From the NCBI RefSeq assembly GCF_000014045.1, contig NC_008209.1:3123001-3187000 (forward strand): a stretch of DNA of 64,000 nt, written 5' to 3'. Positions 17,311-27,529 of the stretch are shown one piece after another. Both the position numbers and the translations under genes were made by a program. The stretch's first letter is position 1; each line of letters opens with the position of its first letter. The stretch is from Roseobacter denitrificans OCh 114 (GTDB taxonomy: Bacteria > Pseudomonadota > Alphaproteobacteria > Rhodobacterales > Rhodobacteraceae). The notes below the pieces were generated by a model, which worked only from the letters and a program-made list of their open reading frames with translations, did no database searches and was not told the DNA's origin.

Positions 17311-17801
17311 CGGTAAGGTGCATCCATCTCAAGGTTGCGCGCGATCTCCGCTTCCCAGCGCTCGCCATTGGCCAGCAGGCGGTCCTTGTCGTAATACAGC
17401 TCTTCGCGCGTTTCGGTGGAAAACTCGAAATTGGGCCCTTCGACAATGGCATCCACCGGGCAGGCCTCTTCGCAGAAACCGCAGTAGATGCATTTTGTCA
17501 TGTCGATGTCGTAGCGCGTGGTGCGCCGACTGCCGTCATCGCGCGGTTCCGCGTCGATTGTAATGGCCTGCGCCGGGCAAACCGCCTCGCAGAGCTTACA
17601 GGCGATACAGCGTTCTTCACCGTTGGGGTAACGGCGCAGCGCGTGCTCACCGCGAAAACGCGGGGAAAGCGGCCCTTTTTCATGCGGGTAGTTCAGCGTG
17701 GCCTTGGGGGCGAAAAAGTATTTCATCCCCAGTTTCATGCCCACCCAGAAGTCCTGCAGCAGGAAGTATTTCGCAGCGCGTGTATAGTCGACTTGTGTCA
17801 T
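17307..17801 (-). CDS. nuoI: NADH-quinone oxidoreductase subunit I
   Basis: A 164-residue ferredoxin-like subunit holding the N6a and N6b [4Fe-4S] clusters that lead electrons to N2. The two ligand sets are [12 protein letters not shown] and [12 protein letters not shown]. The start [15 protein letters not shown] at 17801 follows GGGAGGGTGAT; the nuoH stop lies inside that ribosome site. Length is standard for alphaproteobacteria. Confidence 0.97.
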   Translation of the reverse strand: MTQVDYTRAAKYFLLQDFWVGMKLGMKYFFAPKATLNYPHEKGPLSPRFRGEHALRRYPNGEERCIACKLCEAVCPAQAITIDAEPRDDGSRRTTRYDIDMTKCIYCGFCEEACPVDAIVEGPNFEFSTETREELYYDKDRLLANGERWEAEIARNLEMDAPYR

Positions 17802-17802
17802 A

Positions 17803-18840
17803 TCACCCTCCCATACCCCAGCGCGCATATGCGCCCCAGAACCATTCGAATTTTGCCGCGAATGCCACGAAAACCACCCAGACGAGGCTGAACGGCAGGA
17901 ATACTTTCCACCCCAGTCGCATCAATTGGTCATAGCGATAACGCGGCGTGATTGCCTTGACCATCGCGAAGAGGAAGAAGAAGAACGCCATCTTGGCAAT
18001 CATCCAGAACACACCATCCGGCAGGCCCGGGATCGGCGACAGCCAGCCGCCAAAGAACAGCAGCGAGGTGAGCGCGCACATCAGGAAAATGGCGATATAT
18101 TCCCCGGCCATAAAGAGCAGGAAGGGTGTCGATGAATATTCGACCTGATAGCCCGCGACCAGTTCGGATTCCGCTTCGGGCAAATCAAACGGTGGACGGT
18201 TCGTTTCAGCCAGACAGCTGATGAAGAACAGGAAAACCATCGGGAAGTGCGGCAGCCAATACCAGCTGAAGAAGCCGTAAGGCCCGTCCTGCGCAGCGAC
18301 AATGCCGCCGAAATTCATCGACCCGGTGGAAATAATCACCCCGATGATGATCAGACCGAGCGACACCTCGTAAGAGATCATCTGCGCCGCAGACCGCAGG
18401 GAGCCGAGGAAAGGGTATTTCGAGTTGGACGCCCAGCCCCCCATGATGACACCGTAGACTTCCAGCGATGAGATCGCAAAGACGAACAGGATCGCCACAT
18501 TGATGTCACTGAGGACCCAGCCGTCATTGAACGGGATCACCGCCCATGCCAGCAGGGCCAGAACGAAGGACGTCATCGGCGCGAGCATGAAGACGGTCTT
18601 GTCGGCACCGGCAGGCACCACGACTTCCTTGACGACGTATTTCAGCGCATCCGCCACCGTTTGCAGCAACCCGAAGGTGCCAACAACGTTTGGCCCGCGC
18701 CGCATCTGCACAGCCGCCCAGATCTTGCGGTCGCCGTAGACCAGAAACAGCAGGGAGACCATCACGAAACCGATGACGGCCAGCACCTGCGCCAGGATCA
18801 GGACAGCTATGCCGCCGGGAGTGGTAAAGAAATCAGCCAT
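17803..18840 (-). CDS. nuoH: NADH-quinone oxidoreductase subunit H
   Basis: A 345-residue membrane subunit at the quinone-binding junction of complex I, with eight predicted helices. Conserved runs include [15 protein letters not shown] in the form [19 protein letters not shown] (the usual Glu is Asp here) and [20 protein letters not shown], the loop that lines the quinone chamber. It starts 6 bases after the 113-aa ORF and its stop is embedded in the nuoI ribosome site. Confidence 0.97.
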   Translation of the reverse strand: MADFFTTPGGIAVLILAQVLAVIGFVMVSLLFLVYGDRKIWAAVQMRRGPNVVGTFGLLQTVADALKYVVKEVVVPAGADKTVFMLAPMTSFVLALLAWAVIPFNDGWVLSDINVAILFVFAISSLEVYGVIMGGWASNSKYPFLGSLRSAAQMISYEVSLGLIIIGVIISTGSMNFGGIVAAQDGPYGFFSWYWLPHFPMVFLFFISCLAETNRPPFDLPEAESELVAGYQVEYSSTPFLLFMAGEYIAIFLMCALTSLLFFGGWLSPIPGLPDGVFWMIAKMAFFFFLFAMVKAITPRYRYDQLMRLGWKVFLPFSLVWVVFVAFAAKFEWFWGAYARWGMGG

Positions 18841-18846
18841 ATGTCC

Positions 18847-19188
18847 TCACACCATCGGTATTCCGCTTTGCTCACAGTCAGCCTGCACGACACCGGCGTC
18901 ACTCTTGGCTCGCCTGTCAGGCAGGGTTGGCGATTTGGTGTAAACAGCATCTGCCGACCACGCGCCACCCTCTTCGTGTACTTTTGTGCGCAAATGCCGC
19001 GCAAAATCGCGCAGTTGCGGTCTTGATTGCCCGGCCACCCAGACGCGCAAGGTTTTTTGCGCGCTTGCGGTGCCATGCGTTAACGTCACTACCGTGCCTG
19101 CCCCGCGAAACACCGACTCGCAGCGGCGGGTTTCGGGAGCACGCGCCGCGTCGCGCGACAACTGAGATATGCGCGGGCTCTGCGTCAT
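18847..19188 (-). CDS. Hypothetical 113-residue protein between nuoG and nuoH
   Basis: Its ATG overlaps the nuoG stop as ATGA and it fills the 344 bases up to nuoH, so it is the best of several overlapping frames here. The protein is basic, without signal peptide or membrane helix; visible runs are [18 protein letters not shown] and [16 protein letters not shown] recognise no family. It could be a real accessory gene of the operon or a fortuitous frame. Confidence 0.5.
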   Translation of the reverse strand: MTQSPRISQLSRDAARAPETRRCESVFRGAGTVVTLTHGTASAQKTLRVWVAGQSRPQLRDFARHLRTKVHEEGGAWSADAVYTKSPTLPDRRAKSDAGVVQADCEQSGIPMV

Positions 19189-21200
19189 TCGGCGGCCAAG
19201 GTCTCTTGTTGACGTGCCTTTGCATTGGCGGAAAGTTCCGCCATCAGCTCGGATGCGCGCGCAATGGGGTTTGTCAGGTAGAAATCGGTTATGGCCGGCT
19301 CAAATGCGCCACGGCTCACCTCGCCGCCTGTTACCGCCTGCCAGTCATTTTCCGGCACCGTGTCGATATTCGCCAGATGTGGCACCTCTTTGACCAGCGC
19401 CTGCCGCAGCTGCGCAATGCTGTCAAACGGCAGCTGTGATCCGGTTTCCGCCGACAGCGCCCTCAGGATCGCCCAGTTTTCCTTGGCTTGCCCCGGCGCA
19501 AACCCGGCCCGGAGCGCCAGTTGAGGCCGCCCTTCGGTGTTTACAAACAACCCCGGCTCTTCGGTATAGGCGGCGCCGGGCAGGATGACATCGGCGCGAT
19601 GCGCGCCCCTATCCCCATGCGAGCCCTGATAGATCACGAAAGGACCCGGTTTGATGTCGATCTCATCGGCACCGAGGTTATAGATCACCTCCGCATCCAT
19701 CACCGTATCGACGCCGCCATCGGCACATGCGCCAATGTCCATCGCGCCCACACGTCCAGCGGCGGTATGAAGGACCAATACCTTGGACTTGCTACGCTCT
19801 GCGAAAGCGTGGGCCCTCGCCAGCACCGCTTCGCCATCCGCGCCGCGCAACGCGCCCTGCCCGATGATCACGATGGTCGGGTCATCCGTCATGTCAGCGG
19901 TGTTTTCCTGATCCAGCGTCGCCAGACCGTCGCAACCATCGCCGTAGTGATGATAGTCATACGTCAGATCAATCGCCGGGCCGACAACGCCGACCTTGGC
20001 CCCCTTCAGCCACGCCTTGCGGATGCGCGCATCCAGCACCGGCGCCTCGATGCGCGGGTTGGATCCGAGCAGTATGACGTGGGAGGCATCGTCGATCTCT
20101 TCGATGGTGGCGTTGCCCACATAGGCGAACCGGTTGCCCGCAGGCAATTTCGCCCCATCCGTGCGGCACTCCACAACGCCGCCCAGACCCTCGATCAGCG
20201 CTTTCAGCGCATAGGCGGCCTCTACCGGCGCAAGATCCCCGACCAACCCGGCCAGTTTCTTGCCTTGCATCGCTGTTGCAGCCGCTGTCAGGGCTTCGGG
20301 CCAGCTTGCGGGGCGCAACTTGCCGTTCTCGCGGATGTAGGGGCGATCCAGCCGCTGGCGGCGCAACCCGTCCCACACGAACCGCGTCTTGTCTGAAATC
20401 CATTCCTCATTCACGCCATCATGGTTGCGCGGCAAAAACCGCATCACCTCACGGCCCTTTGTGTCCACGCGGATGTTGGAGCCAAGCGCATCCATAACGT
20501 CCACGGATTCGGTCTTGGTCAGCTCCCACGGGCGCGCGGTAAACGCGTAAGGCTTTGAAACCAAAGCCCCAACCGGGCAGAGGTCAATGATGTTGCCCTG
20601 CATGTTACTGTCCAGCGTCTGGCCTAGGTAAGACGTTATTTCTGCGTCTTCGCCGCGTCCCGTCTGGCCCATCTGGTGAATGCCCGCAACCTCCGTGGTG
20701 AACCGCACGCAGCGCGTGCAGGAGATGCAGCGCGTCATATGCGTCTCAACCAGTGGGCCGAGATCGAGGTCTTCGGTCGCGCGCTTGGGTTCACGGTAGC
20801 GGGAGAAATCCACGCCATACGCCATCGCCTGATCCTGCAGATCGCATTCACCGCCCTGATCGCAGATCGGGCAATCCAGCGGGTGGTTGATCAGCAAAAA
20901 CTCCATCACCCCCTCGCGGGCCTTCTTGACCATGGGCGAATTGGTCTTGACGACCGGCGGCTGGCCTTCGGGTCCGGGGCGCAGATCCTTGACCTGCATC
21001 GCGCAGGACGCGGCAGGTTTCGGCGGCCCGCCGACCACTTCGACCAGACACATGCGGCAGTTGCCCGCAATGGTCAGCCGCTCGTGATAGCAGAAACGTG
21101 GAATTTCGATCCCGGCCTCTTCACAGGCCTGAATCAGGGTCATCGCCCCGTCCACTTCAACCTCTTTATCGTCGATGATGACTTTGCGCAGATCGCTCAT
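19185..21200 (-). CDS. nuoG: NADH-quinone oxidoreductase subunit G
   Basis: A 671-residue peripheral-arm subunit carrying several Fe-S clusters. Residues about 36-64 hold N1b ligands (RFCYHERL, then CRMCLVEV), residues ~105-120 the His/Cys N5 set ([18 protein letters not shown]), and about 155-200 the N4 ligands ([10 protein letters not shown] and CPVGAL). The rest is a molybdopterin-oxidoreductase-like domain that no longer binds a cofactor. Forty bases follow the DUF5333 gene, and its stop overlaps the next ORF. Confidence 0.97.
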   Translation of the reverse strand: MSDLRKVIIDDKEVEVDGAMTLIQACEEAGIEIPRFCYHERLTIAGNCRMCLVEVVGGPPKPAASCAMQVKDLRPGPEGQPPVVKTNSPMVKKAREGVMEFLLINHPLDCPICDQGGECDLQDQAMAYGVDFSRYREPKRATEDLDLGPLVETHMTRCISCTRCVRFTTEVAGIHQMGQTGRGEDAEITSYLGQTLDSNMQGNIIDLCPVGALVSKPYAFTARPWELTKTESVDVMDALGSNIRVDTKGREVMRFLPRNHDGVNEEWISDKTRFVWDGLRRQRLDRPYIRENGKLRPASWPEALTAAATAMQGKKLAGLVGDLAPVEAAYALKALIEGLGGVVECRTDGAKLPAGNRFAYVGNATIEEIDDASHVILLGSNPRIEAPVLDARIRKAWLKGAKVGVVGPAIDLTYDYHHYGDGCDGLATLDQENTADMTDDPTIVIIGQGALRGADGEAVLARAHAFAERSKSKVLVLHTAAGRVGAMDIGACADGGVDTVMDAEVIYNLGADEIDIKPGPFVIYQGSHGDRGAHRADVILPGAAYTEEPGLFVNTEGRPQLALRAGFAPGQAKENWAILRALSAETGSQLPFDSIAQLRQALVKEVPHLANIDTVPENDWQAVTGGEVSRGAFEPAITDFYLTNPIARASELMAELSANAKARQQETLAAE

Positions 21201-21241
21201 ATCATTCGCCTTTGTTCATCGCGCCGCACCGGGCGCCCCTT

Positions 21242-21643
21242 TTACCGAGAGACGCGCAGCAGCGCCCCAATTTCCGTTTTCTGTGCGATTTCGGCCCGAC
21301 CGAGCGCACAATACCCGTCTGTGTCCTGTTTGTAGCCAGCCGCTTTCATCTCATCCGCTGCCCTTGCACGCAGGCGCTTCTTCTCTGCGTCCGACTCAAG
21401 ATGCGCCCTGATCTCGGCTTCGGAATATCCAAGCCCGCGGGCTTTGTCTTCGAGCGCCCGCAAAAAACGTACCGCCTTGAAAAACCGCGCGGAGATATCG
21501 GGGCATTTGCGCCGGATTTCATTGGCCAGCCCCACCGTGTACAGCGCATCGTCAATCTGCTTGACCTCACGCAGCGGCGGGTTCGCCGCCACCGGAGCCG
21601 CAAGCCCCATCATCAGTACCGCCATCATCATCGTTGCACGCAT
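21242..21643 (-). CDS. DUF5333 domain-containing secreted protein
   Basis: A 133-residue protein with a Met-rich signal peptide (MRATMMMAVLMMGLAAPVAA) and a helical mature domain, including YTVGLANEIRRKCPDIS and RARAADEMKAAGYKQD with a late Cys in GYCALG. This matches DUF5333, a family of small exported proteins found mainly in Rhodobacterales. The start at 21643 is chosen for the signal peptide; the frame is open to 21736. It lies between the lipoprotein gene and nuoG. Function unknown. Confidence 0.78.
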   Translation of the reverse strand: MRATMMMAVLMMGLAAPVAANPPLREVKQIDDALYTVGLANEIRRKCPDISARFFKAVRFLRALEDKARGLGYSEAEIRAHLESDAEKKRLRARAADEMKAAGYKQDTDGYCALGRAEIAQKTEIGALLRVSR

Positions 21644-21764
21644 CCCGGTTCTCCACCTGTTTTTACCATGGCCAAAGGCAGACCGCCTTTGCCGGGATAG
21701 ATGCGCGCGACCTGCGTTGATAAGCAATAACCACACAGGTTTCGGGACGGGATCAGGGCACGGG

Positions 21765-22094
21765 TCATATCTCGCGACACCTCCCCTGCAACATCAATGT
21801 GTCATTTTCGATGGTGAGCGCTTCATCTTCATCGTCAGGCCCCACGACCCAATCCACATCCGAGCGGCCAAAGCTGTTGACGCAATAGACCGTCGCCTCA
21901 TAGCGCGCGGCCTCGCGGGCCCCCGCGAGGGAGGCGGAGACCGGCCTGGTGGTCACCGCAAACTGCGCGCGATCGCTGCGCTCGGACTTCAGGCGTGCGC
22001 TGAAAAACTGACCATCAAAACTGATGGCATCATCGCCCGGCCCGCAGGCCGTGACAGCGAGTGCGACACCCATCAGGAGTATGAAAACGCGCAT
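21765..22094 (-). CDS. Predicted lipoprotein
   Basis: A 109-residue protein with a short lipoprotein signal, MRVFILLMGVALAVTACGPG, whose lipobox is VTAC. The mature part ends with YCVNSFGRSDVDWVVG and LQGRCREI. The start at 22094 is 5 bases after the DUF3291 stop; an earlier in-frame ATG at 22139 would spoil the signal. No family recognised; it probably sits in a periplasm-facing membrane. Confidence 0.7.
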   Translation of the reverse strand: MRVFILLMGVALAVTACGPGDDAISFDGQFFSARLKSERSDRAQFAVTTRPVSASLAGAREAARYEATVYCVNSFGRSDVDWVVGPDDEDEALTIENDTLMLQGRCREI

Positions 22095-22099
22095 AGGCC

Positions 22100-22600
22100 C
22101 TACTCTGCTGCAACCGGCGCACACCGGTTGTCTTTCCATTTGCTGGCATTGGTCAAATGCGCCCAGCCAAAAGCATGATCGCTATCGCCGTGGGCCTTGA
22201 GATACTCCAACCGCTCCAGCGCCTCATCCAACGTCGGCTTATGTCCGACCGGCACCCACCACATCACAAAATGCATCTCGCCCAGCACTTCGAACCATTC
22301 CTGACGGCGGGCATAAAACTGTTTGTGCACGGTGCCCCAGACGAATTGTTCCAGCGTCTCAACGCTTTCCCAGACGGTCAGGTTGGAGACATAAAGCGGA
22401 TCGCCGTCGATCTTGGCCTCGGTATTGCCTGTGCCCGGCTCCCCCGACCCTTCCATCATCCACACGAACCCCGGCATGCGCTTACCCAAACCATTGATGC
22501 GGTCAAGGTTCTCCATGAACTCCGCCACGCGCGGATCATCCGTGGGGGCCGCAAGGCGACCGACGTTGAGTTCGGCGAGGTGCATTTTCGCGTCAGCCAT
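22100..22600 (-). CDS. DUF3291 domain-containing protein
   Basis: A 166-residue soluble protein matching DUF3291, an antibiotic-biosynthesis-monooxygenase-like (dimeric alpha-beta barrel) fold. Typical pieces are LAELNVGRL, NGLGKRMPGFVWMM, LTVWESVETLEQFVWGTVH and MWWVPVGHKPTLDEALERLE. Its start overlaps the stop of the small membrane gene by 8 bases. Family function unknown; ABM-fold relatives handle small aromatic or heme-like ligands, but no such claim can be made here. Confidence 0.82.
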   Translation of the reverse strand: MADAKMHLAELNVGRLAAPTDDPRVAEFMENLDRINGLGKRMPGFVWMMEGSGEPGTGNTEAKIDGDPLYVSNLTVWESVETLEQFVWGTVHKQFYARRQEWFEVLGEMHFVMWWVPVGHKPTLDEALERLEYLKAHGDSDHAFGWAHLTNASKWKDNRCAPVAAE

Positions 22601-22802
22601 GAGACACAGCCTTTAGGCGACCAACTGGCCAATCTGCAAACGCCAGGAAAATCACCAGAACAAGCGGCATGCCAGGAACAATCGCCAACATCCCCCAAGC
22701 CCCGCTGTAACCAGCCTTTGAAAATATTCGCCACAAGACGAATGGCACAAACACCAGGAGCAGAAATAGAACAATCAATTGAACAAGTGGACTACTATTC
22801 AT
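22593..22802 (-). CDS. Small two-helix membrane protein
   Basis: A 69-residue protein with two hydrophobic segments (LVQLIVLFLLLVFVPFVLW and WGMLAIVPGMPLVLVIFLAF). The middle, RIFSKAGYSGAWGML, resembles small DUF805-like membrane proteins, but the match is too short to name. It starts 9 bases after nuoF and overlaps the DUF3291 gene, so it is cotranscribed with both. Confidence 0.65.
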   Translation of the reverse strand: MNSSPLVQLIVLFLLLVFVPFVLWRIFSKAGYSGAWGMLAIVPGMPLVLVIFLAFADWPVGRLKAVSHG

Positions 22803-22811
22803 ACTGCCATT

Positions 22812-24107
22812 TTACTCCGCCGCCACTGCGCTCACACGCCCTGTCCGCTTGTGCTTGATCCGATCTTCGATCTCATCCCGGAAATGCCGGATCAGCCCCT
22901 GGATCGGCCACGCCGCCGCGTCACCCAACGCACAGATCGTATGGCCTTCGACCTGTTTGGTCACATCAAGGAGCATGTCGATCTCTTCGGGTTCCGCTTC
23001 GCCTGTCACCAAACGGTCCATCACGCGCATCATCCAGCCGGTGCCTTCGCGACACGGCGTGCATTGCCCGCAGCTTTCGTGCTTGTAGAACTTCGACAGC
23101 CGCCAGATCGCCTTGATCACATCGGTGGAGTTGTCCATCACGATCACCGCCGCCGTGCCGAGGCCGGAGCGTTGTTCGCGCAGATAGTCGAAATCCATGA
23201 TCGCGTCTTTCATGTCCTTCCCGGGGATCAGCGGCACGGAGGATCCACCCGGGATCACCGCCTTGAGGTTGTCCCAACCGCCCCGGATGCCGCCGCAATG
23301 GGTCTCGATCAACTCTTCAAAACTGATCGACATGGCCTCTTCGACCACACAGGGGTTGTTCACGTGACCCGAAATCGCGAACAGCTTGGTGCCCGCGTTG
23401 TTCGGGCGGCCAAAGGAGGAAAACCACTCCGGGCCCCGCCGCAGGATGGTCGGCACAACGGCGATGGATTCCACGTTGTTCACCGTCGTCGGGCAGCCGT
23501 AAAGCCCCGCACCGGCTGGGAACGGCGGCTTCATCCGGGGCATCCCCTTCTTGCCCTCAAGGCTTTCCAGCAGCGCGGTTTCCTCACCACAGATGTAGGC
23601 CCCCGCCCCGTGGTGCAGGTAGATGTCAAAATCCCAGCCGGAGCCTGCGGCGTTCTTGCCCACCAGCCCCGCATCGTAGGCCTCGTCAATCGCGGCCTGA
23701 AGCGCCTCTTTCTCGCGGATATATTCGCCGCGAATGTAGATGTAACAGGCATGCGCATTCATCGCGAAACTGGCGATCAGGCACCCTTCAACCAGCGTAT
23801 GCGGGTCGTGACGCATGATTTCGCGGTCCTTGCAGGTGCCCGGCTCGGATTCATCCGCGTTGACCACCAGATAGGCAGGTCGCCCGTCACTTTCCTTGGG
23901 CATGAAGGACCATTTGAGCCCCGTCGGGAAACCGGCCCCGCCGCGACCGCGCAGACCCGACGCCTTCATCTGATCCACGATCCAGTCGCGGCCCTTTTTG
24001 ATGATGGCATCCGTCCCATCCCAATGGCCGCGCGCCTGCGCGCCCTTCAGCGTGCGGTCATGCATGCCGTAGATATTGGTAAAGATGCGATCCTGATCGT
24101 TAAGCAT
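22812..24107 (-). CDS. nuoF: NADH-quinone oxidoreductase subunit F
   Basis: A 431-residue subunit that binds NADH, FMN and cluster N3, the electron entry point of complex I. Seen: the NADH-binding loop [13 protein letters not shown], the FMN-binding [16 protein letters not shown], and N3 ligands in [11 protein letters not shown] plus a downstream Cys in [12 protein letters not shown]. Length and start ([11 protein letters not shown]) are standard. Neighbours are DUF5337 upstream and a small membrane gene downstream. Confidence 0.97.
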   Translation of the reverse strand: MLNDQDRIFTNIYGMHDRTLKGAQARGHWDGTDAIIKKGRDWIVDQMKASGLRGRGGAGFPTGLKWSFMPKESDGRPAYLVVNADESEPGTCKDREIMRHDPHTLVEGCLIASFAMNAHACYIYIRGEYIREKEALQAAIDEAYDAGLVGKNAAGSGWDFDIYLHHGAGAYICGEETALLESLEGKKGMPRMKPPFPAGAGLYGCPTTVNNVESIAVVPTILRRGPEWFSSFGRPNNAGTKLFAISGHVNNPCVVEEAMSISFEELIETHCGGIRGGWDNLKAVIPGGSSVPLIPGKDMKDAIMDFDYLREQRSGLGTAAVIVMDNSTDVIKAIWRLSKFYKHESCGQCTPCREGTGWMMRVMDRLVTGEAEPEEIDMLLDVTKQVEGHTICALGDAAAWPIQGLIRHFRDEIEDRIKHKRTGRVSAVAAE

Positions 24108-24119
24108 CCGCTTCCCCTT

Positions 24120-24368
24120 TTACCTGTCGTTCTGCGCAGCCTTGCGCGCACGTTTGATTTGCAACGAAACAATGAACGACCATGCCAAGGCAGCCAGCGC
24201 GAGGAAATCGATTAAAATCGCGTGCCGCGCGGTCAACCCGAACTTGGGGGCGAGCCACAGCGACAAGACCCACGCCACCATGGTGCCCACGATGACGAGG
24301 CTTACCATTCGCCCCTTTTTGGCCAAGGCACGCTCGCGCGCCTCGGCTGTCTGGTCTTGCGCACTCAT
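24120..24368 (-). CDS. DUF5337 domain-containing membrane protein
   Basis: An 82-residue protein with a charged N-terminus (MSAQDQTAEARERALAKKGR), two hydrophobic helices (MVSLVIVGTMVAWVLSLWL and ILIDFLALAALAWSFIVSL) and a basic C-terminus. This matches DUF5337, which occurs next to nuo genes in Rhodobacterales. It starts 27 bases after the HhH protein and ends 12 bases before nuoF. Function unknown; an accessory or assembly role for complex I is only an inference from position. Confidence 0.78.
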   Translation of the reverse strand: MSAQDQTAEARERALAKKGRMVSLVIVGTMVAWVLSLWLAPKFGLTARHAILIDFLALAALAWSFIVSLQIKRARKAAQNDR

Positions 24369-24395
24369 GAAGCCTCCTAGCTCCGTCGTTCAGGG

Positions 24396-25094
24396 TCAGC
24401 CCTTGCCTTTGGCCAATGCCTTGGCCTGACCAACCCAATCGTCTCTTTCGATACGTCCTTTAAACCGCAGGCGTTCATCCACCCACGCGATGTCTTTCTT
24501 CTTGAACTGGGCAACCTGTTCAAAATGCCAGACACCCAACTCATTCAGCGTCTGCTCCAGCTTGGGCCCGACGCCGGAAATCTTTTTCAAATCATCCGCC
24601 GTGCCATTCGGCGCATCCGTCAGATACGCGGGCCGGCCCTCCGAATCTGCCGCCTTTGGCGCAGCCTTTTCAGCCTTGGCTTTCTTCGGAGCGGCTTTCT
24701 TTTCGGCCTTCGGCGCGGGGGCCGCCTCTTTTTCGTACTTCCACTCGCCCTTGCGGGCGGCCAGTTCCTCTTCACCGGCCAGCCGTGCCGTCGGCTTTAC
24801 CTTCGCCACGGTCGGTGCAGGTGCCACATTGATCGGCGCGGCTTTGGTCGCGGCGACATTGGCGGAAGGTGTCGGGGGGTTGATCTTGACCTCACCGGGT
24901 TTTGGCAAAGGTCGGGTCATCACCCAACTGACCAGGATGCCCGCCACGATGAACACAACAGCCCCAAGGAAAACGCCCTGCAAAAAGCTCCAGCCAAAGA
25001 GCACCCATGCAAGTGTCCCCGCAAGCGTACCGCCTGCGAAAGCCACAAGCCAGCTCCCCAACGCCATTCCAACCATTCCTTTATTGCTTTCCAT
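24396..25094 (-). CDS. Membrane protein with C-terminal helix-hairpin-helix domain
   Basis: A 232-residue protein: two hydrophobic helices at about residues 10-60, an Ala/Pro/Lys-rich linker (about 65-160), and a C-terminal domain of about 60 residues starting DDLKKISGVGPKLEQTL and ending RIERDDWVGQAKALA. The same domain ends NuoE just upstream in the operon, about 60% identical by eye. GVGPKLE is a helix-hairpin-helix core, which normally touches DNA or RNA, but similar tails also occur on non-DNA proteins in this bacterial group. It may tether something to the membrane near complex I (inference). Confidence 0.78.
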   Translation of the reverse strand: MESNKGMVGMALGSWLVAFAGGTLAGTLAWVLFGWSFLQGVFLGAVVFIVAGILVSWVMTRPLPKPGEVKINPPTPSANVAATKAAPINVAPAPTVAKVKPTARLAGEEELAARKGEWKYEKEAAPAPKAEKKAAPKKAKAEKAAPKAADSEGRPAYLTDAPNGTADDLKKISGVGPKLEQTLNELGVWHFEQVAQFKKKDIAWVDERLRFKGRIERDDWVGQAKALAKGKG

Positions 25095-25123
25095 GAAGGC
25101 CTCTCTTTCGGTTATTTACGCAA

Positions 25124-26203
25124 TCACTTTTTATAAATACCGTCTTTTTCGGCGCGTTGGGAAAATTCTGTTTCTTTACCCTCTGCCAACAGCTTCGCCT
25201 GTGCGACCCAATCGTCCCGGCTGACGCGCCCCTTGAAGCCGACAAAGCTCTCATCCGCCCATGCGACCTCTTCTTTCGTCCAGCTGGCGATCTGGTCAAA
25301 ATGGAAAATCCCGATGTCATTCAGCATCGACTCAAGCTTGGGGCCCACGCCCTTGATCCGTTTGAGGTCATCCCCACCACCGCTGCGCGCGGCCTTCAGA
25401 AGGCCCGGCTGCACACCCTTGACGGGGGCATCCGGCTCTGCCTGCGCGGGCGCGCCTTGCGGCTTTGCTCTTGGTTTTGGCGCGGCGTTTTCATTCGCGC
25501 CCTGCCATGGCGTTGTTAGCGGCACCTCGGTCCCGTCAATACGTTTGATCGTGTCACCCAGATCAACGGCCAATTGCACTGACGCGTTATATTGCGTTCT
25601 GCCACTGTCGTATTCTGTCAATGACGTCAGACCCTTAAGAGGTTCTGCTGCGTAGCGTCCGTTTTGTGGACCGGGCACCGGCACCTTGCCTGCGGCCAAT
25701 TCGTCAATGATTTCGCCCATGCGTGCGGCGGTCAGGTCTTCGTAGTAATCCTTGCCGATCTGCGCCATCGGCGCATTGGAACAGGAGCCAAGGCATTCGA
25801 CTTCTTCCCACGAGAAATTGCCATCCTCCGAGAGTTGATGCGGCTCGCGTGCGATCTTTTCCTGACAGACTGCCACCAGATCTTCGGCCCCGCAGATCAT
25901 GCAGGATGTGGTGCCGCAGACCTGAATATGCGCAATCGCCCCGACGGGCTGCAGTTGGAACATGAAATAGAACGTCGCAACCTCAAGGCCCCGGATATAG
26001 CTGAGGCCCAGCATGTCAGACACATGCTCAATCGCCGGCTTGGACAGCCAGCCTTCCTGCTCCTGCGCGCGCCACAAAAGCGGAATAATCGCCGAGGCCT
26101 GACGCCCTTCGGGGTATTTCGTGATCTGCCCTTCGGCCCAGGCCTGATTCTCTGGCGTGAAGGCGAAACTGTCGGGTTGATCGGGATGTAGTCTACGCAG
26201 CAT
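25124..26203 (-). CDS. nuoE: NADH-quinone oxidoreductase subunit E with C-terminal HhH extension
   Basis: A 359-residue protein; typical NuoE is about 160-240. The first ~185 residues are the thioredoxin-like [2Fe-2S] subunit binding N1a, with ligands in [11 protein letters not shown] (C-x4-C) and [10 protein letters not shown] (C-x3-C). Then follow a linker of about 100 residues rich in Pro and Ala, and a helix-hairpin-helix domain ([17 protein letters not shown] to [15 protein letters not shown]), nearly the same as in the next gene. Extended NuoE forms are known in alphaproteobacteria; the role of the tail is not established. Confidence 0.94.
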   Translation of the reverse strand: MLRRLHPDQPDSFAFTPENQAWAEGQITKYPEGRQASAIIPLLWRAQEQEGWLSKPAIEHVSDMLGLSYIRGLEVATFYFMFQLQPVGAIAHIQVCGTTSCMICGAEDLVAVCQEKIAREPHQLSEDGNFSWEEVECLGSCSNAPMAQIGKDYYEDLTAARMGEIIDELAAGKVPVPGPQNGRYAAEPLKGLTSLTEYDSGRTQYNASVQLAVDLGDTIKRIDGTEVPLTTPWQGANENAAPKPRAKPQGAPAQAEPDAPVKGVQPGLLKAARSGGGDDLKRIKGVGPKLESMLNDIGIFHFDQIASWTKEEVAWADESFVGFKGRVSRDDWVAQAKLLAEGKETEFSQRAEKDGIYKK

Positions 26204-26232
26204 TGGAAATATCCGTTAACTCAGATTTGATC

Positions 26233-26284
26233 GCGCCAGCGATGCGAATGCAAAAACGCATGCGGCGCCTTTGAAACCAAAGGC
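26233..26284 (-). other. Two adjacent stem-loops between nuoD and nuoE
   Basis: In the 101-base gap the transcript can form a perfect 7-bp hairpin GCCTTTG-gttt-CAAAGGC (26267-26284), then a longer imperfect one (26233-26268) with ends GCGCCGCATGCG and CGCATCGCTGGCGC around a T-rich loop. No T run follows, so a simple terminator is unlikely. They may mark an RNA processing or stability site inside the operon. Confidence 0.5.
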
Positions 26285-26304
26285 TTCACATTGTACGAAA
26301 GGGC

Positions 26305-27528
26305 TCACCGGTCGATCTCCCCGAACACCACATCCATGGTGCCGATGATTGCCGCCACGTCCGCCAGTTGGTGCCCGCGTGACATGTGGTCCATCGCCTG
26401 CAGGTGCAGGAACCCGGGCGCGCGGATCTTGGCGCGGTAAGGTTTGTTGGTGCCATCGGCCACGAGGTAGACGCCGAACTCGCCCTTGGGCGCCTCGACA
26501 CAGGCATAGACCTCACCGGCAGGCACGTGGAACCCTTCGGTATAAAGCTTGAAGTGGTGGATCAGGCTTTCCATCGACGTCTTCATGTCCGAACGCGAAG
26601 GCGGCGTGATCTTGCCACGGGCCAGAACATCGCCCTGCCCCTCGGGTGCGCGCAGCTTGGCAATCGCCTGAAGGATGATTGACAGAGACTGGCGCATCTC
26701 TTCCATCCGCACCAGATAGCGGTCATAACAATCACCGTTCTTGCCAATGGGTATCTGGAAATCGAACTCGTCATAGCGTTCGTAGGGCTGCGCACGGCGC
26801 AAATCCCACGCCAGACCGGACCCGCGCACCATGACGCCCGAGAAACCGTATTCGAGAATGTCTTCCTCGGTCACCACACCGATATCGGCATTACGCTGTT
26901 TGAAAATCCGGTTTTCCGTCAGCAGACCATCGATGTCGTCGATGACACGCGGGAACTCATGCGCCCATGTTTCAATGTCGTCGATCAACGCTGGCGGAAG
27001 ATCCTGGTGCACCCCGCCGGGACGGAAATAGGCGGCGTGCAGGCGCGCGCCACTGGCCCGCTCGTAAAATACCATCAGCTTTTCGCGCTCTTCAAAGCCC
27101 CAAAGCGGCGGGGTCAGCGCGCCCACATCCATCGCCTGCGTCGTGATGTTCAGGATGTGGTTGAGAATACGGCCGATTTCGCAAAACAACACGCGGATCA
27201 AAGAGGCACGGCGCGGCACCTCGACACCGGTAAGCTTTTCGATGGCAAGACACCATGCATGCTCCTGATTCATCGGTGCCACATAGTCCAGCCTGTCGAA
27301 ATACGGCAGGTTCTGCAGATAGGTGCGGCTTTCCATCAGCTTTTCGGTGCCCCGGTGCAGCAGGCCGATATGCGGGTCACACCGTTCGACAATTTCGCCG
27401 TCCAACTCCAGCACAAGCCGCAACACGCCATGTGCCGCCGGGTGCTGCGGGCCAAAGTTGATGTTGAAGTTACGGATTTTCTGTTCGCCCGTCAGCGCGT
27501 CCTCAAACCCTTTGGTTCCATCCATCAT
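26305..27528 (-). CDS. nuoD: NADH-quinone oxidoreductase subunit D
   Basis: A 407-residue, [NiFe]-hydrogenase-like 49-kDa subunit that lines the quinone site near cluster N2. Conserved pieces are [11 protein letters not shown] near the N-terminus with the quinone-site His, [14 protein letters not shown], and the C-terminal [18 protein letters not shown] lies upstream of the ATG at 27528; a second ATG follows immediately. It starts right after the 57-residue membrane ORF. Confidence 0.97.
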   Translation of the reverse strand: MMDGTKGFEDALTGEQKIRNFNINFGPQHPAAHGVLRLVLELDGEIVERCDPHIGLLHRGTEKLMESRTYLQNLPYFDRLDYVAPMNQEHAWCLAIEKLTGVEVPRRASLIRVLFCEIGRILNHILNITTQAMDVGALTPPLWGFEEREKLMVFYERASGARLHAAYFRPGGVHQDLPPALIDDIETWAHEFPRVIDDIDGLLTENRIFKQRNADIGVVTEEDILEYGFSGVMVRGSGLAWDLRRAQPYERYDEFDFQIPIGKNGDCYDRYLVRMEEMRQSLSIILQAIAKLRAPEGQGDVLARGKITPPSRSDMKTSMESLIHHFKLYTEGFHVPAGEVYACVEAPKGEFGVYLVADGTNKPYRAKIRAPGFLHLQAMDHMSRGHQLADVAAIIGTMDVVFGEIDR

Positions 27529-27529
27529 G

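Noticed and set aside
22779..24215. Plus-strand ORF of 478 codons opposite nuoF
   Set aside because: It is antisense to a certain gene, rich in His/Arg/Pro as expected for a shadow of high-GC coding sequence, and has no domain or ribosome site.
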